Assembly (NCBI GenBank): GCA_005408345.1
Contig: SEMN01000560.1
Location: forward strand, 43,501-107,500
Length of the DNA: 64,000 bases
DNA from: Macquaria australasica
Taxonomy: Eukaryota > Chordata > Actinopteri > Centrarchiformes > Percichthyidae
Reading direction: 5' to 3'
Shown here: piece by piece, positions 56,804 through 64,000 of the stretch
Layout: the number at the start of each line of letters is the position of its first letter
How positions within the stretch are numbered: the stretch's first letter is position 1
The notes under the pieces: model-generated
What the model saw: the letters and a program-made list of their open reading frames with translations, nothing else
Told to the model about the DNA's origin: nothing
Database searches by the model: none
Position numbers and translations under genes: made by a program

Positions 56804-57928
56804 ATGATGGAGTACTCAGACAACCAATCAGGTGACGACTATAACGAGTCTGATTATGACTACGACTTGATTGCACCTTGTTTGCACAAGAACAACCACA
56901 GCGTTGAGCTGGTGGTCGGCCCGTACATCCACTCCATCATCTGCATCCTGGGCATCGTGGGCAACAGCCTGGTGATCGTCACCTACGCCTTCTACAAGAG
57001 GACCAAGTCCATGACCGACGTCTACCTGCTCAACGTCGCCATCGCAGACCTGCTGTTCGTGGTGTCGCTGCCTCTCATCGTCTACAACGAGCTGTCGTCG
57101 TGGCCGATGGGGCCGGTGGCCTGCAAGCTGCTGCGCGGCTCCTACAGCGTGAACCTGTACAGCGGCATGCTGCTGCTCGCCTGCATCAGCACCGACCGCT
57201 ACATCGCCATCGTCCAGGCCCGCCGCAGCTTCAGACTGCGCTCGCTGCCGTACAGCCGCCTCATCTGCACCATCGTCTGGGCCTCCGCCTTACTGCTGTC
57301 CATCCCCACCTTCTGCTTCTACAACAGGTACGAGCCGTCCCACAGCAGGGACGAGGAGGTGAAGAATCAGACCTCCACGCCTCCCCAGTACGTCTGTGAG
57401 TTCAAGTTCATGGACAACACCACGGCCTGGCAGGCCAAGGTGGCCGTCCCCAGCACCCAGCTGGCCGTGGGCTTCTTCCTGCCGCTGCTCATCATGGTCT
57501 TCTGCTACATCGCCATCATCGTCACCCTGCTGAAAGCCAGAAACTTCCAGCGGCACAAGGCGGTGCGGGTGGTGCTGGCCGTGGTGGCGGTGTTCATCAT
57601 TTGCCACCTGCCCTACAACATCACGCTGCTCTACGACACTGTCAACATGTTCAAGGAGCAGTCGTGCGAAGCGTCGGATGCCGTGCGTACAGCCAAGACC
57701 GTGACGCAGACCATTGCTTACCTGCACTGCTGCCTGAACCCGGTGCTGTATGCCTTCATCGGGGTGAAGTTCAGGAACCACTTTAGGAGGATCGTCCAGG
57801 ACCTGTGGTGTCTGGGGAAGAGGTATATCGGCCCACGCCGCTTCTCCAGGGTCACCTCAGAGATCTACGTGTCCACTCACCGCTCGGTGGACGGATCCAG
57901 CGACAACGGCTCGTCTTTCACTATGTGA
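56804..57928 (+). CDS. ccr6: ccr6: CC chemokine receptor 6
   Basis: Seven-helix Gi-coupled receptor; mammalian CCR6 binds CCL20 and guides B, Th17 and dendritic cells. One coding exon, 374 residues. A second ATG follows immediately at 56807. TTCTTTACAG at 56785-56794 is a good acceptor, so a 5' noncoding exon is likely. Seen: acidic Tyr-rich N-terminus (DDYNESDYDYD, likely sulfated); Cys26 and a third-loop Cys (EQSCEAS); Cys in VACKLL pairing with YVCEF; DRYIAIVQAR at 131-140; HCCLNPVLYAFIGVKFRN in helix 7; tail ending GSSFTM. DRYIAIVQA, SFRLRS and the SSFTM end are shared with mammalian CCR6, and the cep43 neighbour is the human order at 6q27. Intact. The coding part is GC-richer than its surroundings. 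Confidence 0.95.
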   Translation: MMEYSDNQSGDDYNESDYDYDLIAPCLHKNNHSVELVVGPYIHSIICILGIVGNSLVIVTYAFYKRTKSMTDVYLLNVAIADLLFVVSLPLIVYNELSSWPMGPVACKLLRGSYSVNLYSGMLLLACISTDRYIAIVQARRSFRLRSLPYSRLICTIVWASALLLSIPTFCFYNRYEPSHSRDEEVKNQTSTPPQYVCEFKFMDNTTAWQAKVAVPSTQLAVGFFLPLLIMVFCYIAIIVTLLKARNFQRHKAVRVVLAVVAVFIICHLPYNITLLYDTVNMFKEQSCEASDAVRTAKTVTQTIAYLHCCLNPVLYAFIGVKFRNHFRRIVQDLWCLGKRYIGPRRFSRVTSEIYVSTHRSVDGSSDNGSSFTM

Positions 57929-60112
57929 GGACGCCTGGTGGGTTCATCTGTGCATCCGTCTGAAACTTCCCTCCTAAATCCAAAGATCTCTGGAGCTCAG
58001 CTTGAGGCCTCTCGGTCCCTGGAAGTCCAAACCTGACTCAAGTCTGTAAATCATTTTGTAATCGTGTGTCGCTTCAAGCTGTGGTTACAAGATAAACCTG
58101 AGGGGTTTTAAGATGATTTAAAAGATACGAAATTAGACCCAAAAAAATGTGCTGCAGCAGTTATGTTTGTCTTTCTTTTCTTGAATTTTTTTTATTGTGA
58201 AATACTGCAGAGTTTAACCTCTTCAGGTCTTAAAAACTGTTGAAATGAAACAATCTGAGAAGGAAACTCTTTAGCTGAGCTGCTCAGCTTAGAGACGAAC
58301 ACAAACTGTGACCAAAGGTTGCTTTGAAGAGTCCCAGGTGACTGACCTGGTGTAACTGCAACTCTGACAGAAATGATGTCTATATACTGCTACCTGGTTT
58401 TGAAGGAAACCTGGTTTATGTTTATTGGCAACATTTGTGCACTGTGCAGAAATTGTAGGTCCAAGGTCTGGGTGGATCGTTGGACCTCCAAAGTTCAGTA
58501 GTTCATCAGCAGGTTCAGGTTCACATCCTGTCAGCTTTAGATACTTAAACACTTTGGTTCAGGTTCAGGAAAAGTTCTGTCTCGTGCTTCAAGTCAGTTG
58601 TGACTTTTTCAGTATTGAACCATAAAGACCTCCATCTTTCTTGAACCTGAACCAGGAGCTGAGAGACTGCCACCCCTCTGGTCCCGCCCCTGGTCCTGGC
58701 TACCCTTAAGACCCTGTCCATGTTCTTATTATGGTCATTTGAGCATTTGCATGTTGTTGTTCGCCAAAACGTCCCTTTCTATGAGCTACAAACAGCCGTG
58801 ATCCAGCTTCATTATTCATCCAGTGGGTTTTTAAAAAGTTTGTTCAGCTCATAAAGGAACAATTAATTCTTTATATTTTCTGAAAAATTCAAAATCACAG
58901 AATTTGGAGATACATGGTTTTCACTGGACAGGGGCAGTGCTGGTATTTAAGACTCAATATATTCATTGATAAATATAAATGGATTCAGTGTTTCTTCAGT
59001 GCATTGCTGGTAGTTTGGTTTGATACAACTTTCAAAATAAAATAAAATATATATTCAAACGGATAACTGATCCAATAAAACAGGAACAAGTAAAATCATT
59101 AAAATCATTTTTAGTTTTCTGGCCAAACGTTTCTGTTGGATTCAGAATATTTAAAATCCGTCTTCAGCCGTGAAGCTCTGATCTGTGACTCTGCAGCTCT
59201 TCTCTGTTTAATCTGCTCAGATTATTTTCTGGATTAAAAACTGAACTTTTTCCTGCTGAGAGGTTTTTGCTTTGGATTTAATTTACATTTTAAAATCAAG
59301 TCAGATTGAACTCTGACCTCCAGCGACGACTCAGACTGCTCTTTACATCTGCGTATATTTTATTCTGACTTCCTGTGATCGTCCTCTGCTCTTTAGTTTC
59401 CTGTTGCTGAAATATTTGGGTTGTGTTTTATTTGTATAACATTGAATGTGCCAGCTGAAGCTGATGAATGTAATGTGACTGTTAATTCCTACAGTAAAGA
59501 TCTGCAGACTGTTGTACATTACAGAATAAATGTTTGCTTTCATTCCAGCACTTTTTCATTTAGAATTAAGACTAGTTAAATTGTTCTGTAAACTTTACGA
59601 CCCTGTAAAGTAATCCTGTCTGTCAGCACCAGAAGGTCTGATCTTCCTCACATTTAAACTGGTTTCAACGTGGCCTTCATTTCAGTTCTGCTGTGCTTTG
59701 TGTTGTTAACAAGAAACTATTCAGCCAGTGTAGCGAGGTCATTATTAATTATTTTAATTATATTATTACTAATGCAATTTCACCCTTTTCAGATAATTTG
59801 AGGAAATAATACATAAATAAATTTTGGGCACAATTCCTGTTATGATGAAAAAGTTCAGTGTACATTTAAAAAGTCTTGCATGAAGCCGCTCTGAGAACTT
59901 TTGGACTTTAAGTTAGAGAGTAGCTCTGACTCTAGTTCCTAAAAGTCCCACACTCATTTTGGTTTCTGAATGCCACATGAGTGTTAGGTGGTATATTTTA
60001 TTTTGGTAGTTCCTGTTCCTGCACTTTATTTTGCGGATCCTGCAGCTTCCTGATGATGAGTGACAGTTTATTGATCGATTCTACATCATTTATCTGATTA
60101 TAGAGAAAACGT
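57929..60112 (+). other. ccr6: ccr6 3' UTR and intergenic sequence
   Basis: Plus-strand AATAAA at 59525-59530, with T/G-rich sequence after it, is the best candidate poly(A) signal and would give a 1.6 kb 3' UTR. Earlier AATAAA-like runs occur near 59037. No other gene seen. Confidence 0.5.
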
Positions 60113-60180
60113 TCAGAGAGAGAGACAGACAGAGAGAGAGAGACAAACAGAGACAGAGAGAGAGACACAGAGACAGAGAG
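60113..60180. repeat. (GA)n-type microsatellite at the LINE 3' end
   Basis: About 68 bp of GAGA/GACA. On the minus strand, where the LINE lies, this is a TC/TG-rich tract starting exactly where the LINE 3' end stops. Confidence 0.9.
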
Positions 60181-63100
60181 ATTTTGATTTGATTTTTAGA
60201 ACCAACCTTTATTTTCCACTATGATCACTGTGAAAAATCATGAAATATTACAGAGACAACAAAAAAAAAACTTCACATAGTGTCAAGAATTACAGCAACT
60301 CATGTTCAAAGACTAAGTTTCCATCTGAGACAGAGCAGAGCACCCCCTCATAACCCCACATCTGCTGGAAGCTCTGCAGGTCCTGAGCAGCTCTGTAAAA
60401 ACTAAACTCTAACAACAGTCTTGATTTCACCATGCTGAGAAAAACAGGAACCACATCAATGTTCAAGCCTTCTTCCACCTTCCTCCTGCGGCTCAGATAC
60501 ACCGCCATCTTTGCCTGTCCTAACACAAAGTTCAAAATCTGGCATTTCTCTTTGTGTCGACGAGTGTATTTAAAACCACAAATAAAAACCTGTTTCATAA
60601 AAACTTCCCCACATCTGTTAAAAAAGGTGCTTAACAAGACAAACAGAGCTGAGAGACGAGTGCACTCAGAGAAACAGTGAAACACTGTCTCTCTCTGATC
60701 ACAGAAAGGACATCTGTCCTCCACAGCAGCATTAATTACAGAGATAAAAGAGTTCACGGCCACAATGCCGTGCAGGATCCTCCACTGTAGGTCTGCATGT
60801 TTCTTTGACAAAGGAGGTTTGTACAAAGACCTCCATGCTGGCTTGACATCAGGGCCTAAGTCCAGGTAAGTCCTCCACGGCGTGTCAGTGCGGTCATTTA
60901 GTTTGTTCCGGTTTAAAATTTTTACCATGAGTCTGTATAGAGTCTTCCCCGAGGCGTCCTCCAGGGACACACCCACAGAGTCCACAGGCTCGAGTAAAGG
61001 ACCAGAACAGTTTTTAAAATCCGGGAACAGTCCAATGGAAGGAAACGGGTCCTCACAGTTCTGCTGCAGTGATCCGTCGCAGAAGTCATTTAAAAGAAGA
61101 CACTGTTCTGCTGTCAACTTTTGTCTCCAGTGCTTCAGTACCTGACTCATAATCCGAGTGGACCTTAATCCCAGCTGAGCAGCCAGTCCAACAGGATCAT
61201 CCAACCTGGGTCCCGCCAGCTCCACCACCTGTCCCAGAGTGGAAACACCTGCAGCTCTCAGAAATCTGGACAAAGTGGGTCCACTCCAGCTGGGACAGTC
61301 CAGAAAACCTCCAAACAGTACAGGTTCCTGTAGGAGCCAGTACAGAGAGTCGGCCTGTTCCCTCCTCTGCTTCCTCAGTAAAATCCACACTGAGAAAACA
61401 CTCCTGTAAAACGCTGGTAGAGATGAAGTGTCCAGACTCCTGCAGTCCATCAGGAACAGAGACGGACCCAGTCTCAGACCACCACACCTCTGCAGGATGC
61501 AGCAAGATAAACGCCTCCATACCAGGTCTGCAGGTCCGGTGAGGAGTCTCTGTATGAACTGAAGGCGGAAGGCAGCGCCCCTGCTGGCTAGATGGACCAG
61601 ACCCTGTCCACCCTCCTCCTTTGGCAGAAACAGGATGCTCTGGGGGACCCAGTGCAACTTGTCCCAGAAAAAATCCACTAACACTGCCTGAATGCGAGAC
61701 AGAAGAGAAACTGGGGGGTCGACACAGGCCAACCGGTGCCACAGAGCAGTAGAGACCAGATTGTTTAAAATCAGTACACGGCCTCTGTAGGACATTTTTG
61801 GTACAAGCCACTTCCATTTTCCAAGCCGACCTTTGACCTTTTCTAAAATATTTTCCCAGTTTTTCCTTACAAACATTTCGTTGCCCAAAAAGACTCCCAG
61901 ATATTTCAGCCCTCCTTTCTTCCACATCAAGCCTCCAGGTAGCCTAAGCTGACCCCCCAGCCTGTCCCCAACCACGACAGCTTCACTCTTACCCCAGTTA
62001 ACTCTGGCCGAGGAAATGCACCCAAACTGATCCACAGTGTTTGTTAAAATGTCAATGTCCTTCTGCGAGTTAACCAGGGCTACGACATCATCGGCGTACG
62101 CCGACAGTTTAAAAAAGACGTCGCAGCCAGGAACACAAACACCACTCAGTTTGTTCCTCAGCTTGTGAAGCAGAGGTTCGATGGCCAGAGAGTAGAGCAT
62201 GCCGGACAGACAGCAGCCCTGTCTGATCCCCCTCTGAACACTAAAAGGAGCACTCAGACCTCCATTTATTTTCAGCACACTCGCAATGTCACTGTACAGA
62301 ACCCGGATCTTAGCTATGAAACCTGGGTTGAAACCAAAAGCAGCTAAAGTCTGCCACAGATACTTGTGTTCAACCCGGTCAAAAGCTTTTTCCTGGTCTA
62401 TTGAAATCAGACCAGTGTCTACAGCCAATGAACCAGAGACCTCCAAAATATCCCGAATCAGAGTGACGTTGTCACTGATTAGCCTGCCGGGCACACAGTA
62501 CGTCTGATCAGGATGGATGATCGATGCCATCACCTCTCTGAGTCTGGAGGCCAGGACTTTGGACAGTATTTTATAGTCCGTGCAGAGCAGAGAGACAGGT
62601 CTCCAGTTCTTTAGCTCCTGCAGGTCTCCCTTCTTGGGCAGTAAGGTGATGACTGCCCTCCTGCAGCTCAGAGGCAGCCGTCCTCTCTCCAGGCAGTTGT
62701 TAAAAACCTCCAGCAGGTCTTCTCCCAACACAGACCAGAAAGACTTATAAAAGTCAACAGGGAGACCATCAATGCCGGGAGCTTTCCCGCTCTTTAGGCC
62801 CATCAGAGCAGTATGCAGTTCCTGCAGAGATAACTGAGCCTCCAACTTTGTGCTGGCTTCAGTCTCCACCTGAGGAAGACCTGTGAAGAAGCTACTGCAC
62901 ACATCTGGGTTTTCTGTAAGTTCACTTTTAAATAAATCTTTATAAAAACAGACTGCAAATTTCCTGATCTCAGAAGGATCGGAGATTGCAGAGCCGCTGC
63001 TGGATCGCAGGGAGTGAACTATTTTTCTTTGTCCATTCTTCCTCTCCAGACCAAAGAAGAACTGAGAGGGGGCATCCATCTGTGTGATGTTAAGAAACCG

Positions 63101-64000
63101 TGATCTGACCAGAGCACCTTCTGCTGCAACGCCCAGCAGGTTGGCTAAAGCCCGCTTTTTGGATTTGAGGGAATTTAAAAGCCCTCGATCTCCTGTAGAC
63201 TCTGCTCGACTCTGCAGTTCTACCAGCTGAGTCTCCAGGTCCCTCATAGATCTGGTTATGTCTCTAGTGACATTACGAGTGAACTGTTGACAAAGCTGCT
63301 TAATCTGAGTCTTTCCAAAGTCCCACCATTGTTGGACACAGCTAAAACCAGACATAGATTTTCTGTGAGCTAGCCAGAAATGTTCAAAAGCCGCTCTAAA
63401 AGCTTTGTCATGGAGCAGGGCAACATTAAAATGCCAATACGCACTTTGCAGACGCACATTTTTTATAAAAACAGAACAAAAAACCAGACAATGATCTGAG
63501 AAGCCCACTGGGTTGATGTGACAGCTGTTAAAAATGTTCACATGATGTTTAAAAGCGTAGAGCCTGTCTAGCCTGGCCAGAGATAAAAAGTTGTCTTTGG
63601 AGTGACTCCATGTATACTGCCTGTGATTTCTGTTAAAAATCCTCCACACGTCTGACAGCTCATGAGCCTCAGTCAGCTGTCTGAGCCTGCATGATGAAGC
63701 AGGGTGAGGCTCCTGATGGTTCCTGTCCAACTTTGGATTTTCAGAGCAGTTAAAATCACCTCCTAAAAACAAATATTCATCACTGTTACAATTTTTGATG
63801 GTTTCACATAAAACATCCAGTACTTGGAGTCGCTCCACCCCCTTAGTAGGAGCATAAATATTAATAAAAACCACAGTGATCTTCTCAAACTGTGCCCTGA
63901 CCTTCAGCAAGCTGCCTTTAATGATCTCCTCAGTGTCATATGAAGAAGGTAGGAAACTTCTGGAGAAGACCACCCCCACTCCTCCACTACAGCTGGACCT
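60181..64000 (-). mobile_element. Tx1-clade (L1 group) LINE, 5' part beyond the window
   Basis: The 3' end at 60181 follows a short 3' UTR with AATAAA (plus TTTATT, 60208-60213) and AAATCAAATCAAAAT before the TC tract. There is no long poly(A). The element continues past 64000. It contains one uninterrupted ORF2 (separate entry), which suggests recent activity. Confidence 0.85.
60290..64000 (-). CDS. LINE ORF2: endonuclease and reverse transcriptase (partial at window edge)
   Basis: Open from the window edge to a stop at 60292-60290, about 1236 residues with no break. An AP-type endonuclease comes first: INIYAPTKG, FLGGDFNCSENPKLDRN, YTWSHSKDNF, SDHCLVF (the Asp-His pair). Its N-terminus lies beyond 64000. 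The reverse transcriptase follows: LLPKKGDLQELKNWRPVSLL, SIDQEKAFDRVEH, GIRQGCCLSGMLYSLAIEPLL and the catalytic AYADDVV. Near the end is a Cys-His motif, CPFCDQRETVFHCFSEC, usual in the L1 group. The style of the RT motifs (RQGCPLS variant, AYADD, long thumb region) points to Tx1-type L1 elements of fish and amphibians. Any ORF1 would lie outside the window. Because the frame is intact, this copy may be young. Confidence 0.88.
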   Translation of the reverse strand, partial: RSSCSGGVGVVFSRSFLPSSYDTEEIIKGSLLKVRAQFEKITVVFINIYAPTKGVERLQVLDVLCETIKNCNSDEYLFLGGDFNCSENPKLDRNHQEPHPASSCRLRQLTEAHELSDVWRIFNRNHRQYTWSHSKDNFLSLARLDRLYAFKHHVNIFNSCHINPVGFSDHCLVFCSVFIKNVRLQSAYWHFNVALLHDKAFRAAFEHFWLAHRKSMSGFSCVQQWWDFGKTQIKQLCQQFTRNVTRDITRSMRDLETQLVELQSRAESTGDRGLLNSLKSKKRALANLLGVAAEGALVRSRFLNITQMDAPSQFFFGLERKNGQRKIVHSLRSSSGSAISDPSEIRKFAVCFYKDLFKSELTENPDVCSSFFTGLPQVETEASTKLEAQLSLQELHTALMGLKSGKAPGIDGLPVDFYKSFWSVLGEDLLEVFNNCLERGRLPLSCRRAVITLLPKKGDLQELKNWRPVSLLCTDYKILSKVLASRLREVMASIIHPDQTYCVPGRLISDNVTLIRDILEVSGSLAVDTGLISIDQEKAFDRVEHKYLWQTLAAFGFNPGFIAKIRVLYSDIASVLKINGGLSAPFSVQRGIRQGCCLSGMLYSLAIEPLLHKLRNKLSGVCVPGCDVFFKLSAYADDVVALVNSQKDIDILTNTVDQFGCISSARVNWGKSEAVVVGDRLGGQLRLPGGLMWKKGGLKYLGVFLGNEMFVRKNWENILEKVKGRLGKWKWLVPKMSYRGRVLILNNLVSTALWHRLACVDPPVSLLSRIQAVLVDFFWDKLHWVPQSILFLPKEEGGQGLVHLASRGAAFRLQFIQRLLTGPADLVWRRLSCCILQRCGGLRLGPSLFLMDCRSLDTSSLPAFYRSVFSVWILLRKQRREQADSLYWLLQEPVLFGGFLDCPSWSGPTLSRFLRAAGVSTLGQVVELAGPRLDDPVGLAAQLGLRSTRIMSQVLKHWRQKLTAEQCLLLNDFCDGSLQQNCEDPFPSIGLFPDFKNCSGPLLEPVDSVGVSLEDASGKTLYRLMVKILNRNKLNDRTDTPWRTYLDLGPDVKPAWRSLYKPPLSKKHADLQWRILHGIVAVNSFISVINAAVEDRCPFCDQRETVFHCFSECTRLSALFVLLSTFFNRCGEVFMKQVFICGFKYTRRHKEKCQILNFVLGQAKMAVYLSRRRKVEEGLNIDVVPVFLSMVKSRLLLEFSFYRAAQDLQSFQQMWGYEGVLCSVSDGNLVFEHELL

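Noticed and set aside
57290..57781. 163-codon antisense frame inside ccr6
   Set aside because: Shadow of the GC-rich ccr6 coding sequence; His/Val/Glu/Gln-rich and without family resemblance.
61197..61925. 242-codon minus-strand frame inside the LINE
   Set aside because: Alternative frame of ORF2, which is intact over the same region.

Overview
The window is nuclear DNA from a ray-finned fish, most likely a percomorph teleost. The evidence is compact intron-containing vertebrate genes with GT-AG introns, dense (CA)n microsatellites, and typical teleost repeats (L2 and Tx1-type LINEs, hAT and Tc1 elements, short nonautonomous elements). No prokaryotic, organellar or viral genes were seen.

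Layout. (1) 1-18.8 kb, minus strand: kidins220 (ARMS), a neuronal scaffold. It has 28 coding exons that I could join with consistent phase into 1735 residues: ankyrin repeats, KAP P-loop NTPase with four membrane segments, a SAM-like segment, and a C-terminal tail ending in a PDZ ligand. (2) 18.9-23.2 kb: gene-poor DNA with an L2 LINE 3' end, an RTE-like LINE fragment, a perfect fold-back hairpin and a degenerate tandem array; its upper part is probably mboat2 3' UTR. (3) 23.3-33.3 kb, minus strand: mboat2, a membrane-bound lysophospholipid acyltransferase, 13 coding exons, 507 residues. (4) 33.3-34.7 kb: a 1.4 kb head-to-head promoter interval with a long polypyrimidine tract. (5) 34.7-51.4 kb, plus strand: cep43 (FGFR1OP/FOP), a centrosome/ciliary-base protein, 20 coding exons, 517 residues. 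Intron 1 holds a 0.9 kb minisatellite and a decayed 2.3 kb hAT transposon. (6) 56.8-57.9 kb, plus strand: ccr6, a single-coding-exon chemokine receptor. (7) 60.2-64 kb, minus strand: a long uninterrupted ORF2 of a Tx1-clade LINE, cut off by the window edge, whose 3' end abuts a GA/TC microsatellite.

The four host genes form two known neighbour pairs. KIDINS220-MBOAT2 are adjacent on human 2p25 and CEP43-CCR6 on human 6q27; here they sit together. They are not an operon-like unit and have no shared pathway that I know of.

The strongest unexplained signals are: a 530 bp apparently identical inverted repeat, one arm in mboat2 intron 1 and the other in cep43 intron 12; a 24 bp tandem repeat that triplicates a kidins220 3' splice site in frame; the Tx1 LINE sitting exactly on a TC microsatellite; and an EF-hand-like loop encoded across two cep43 exons. 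I found no evidence for a wholly new biological system. All exon borders are manual reads without transcript support.
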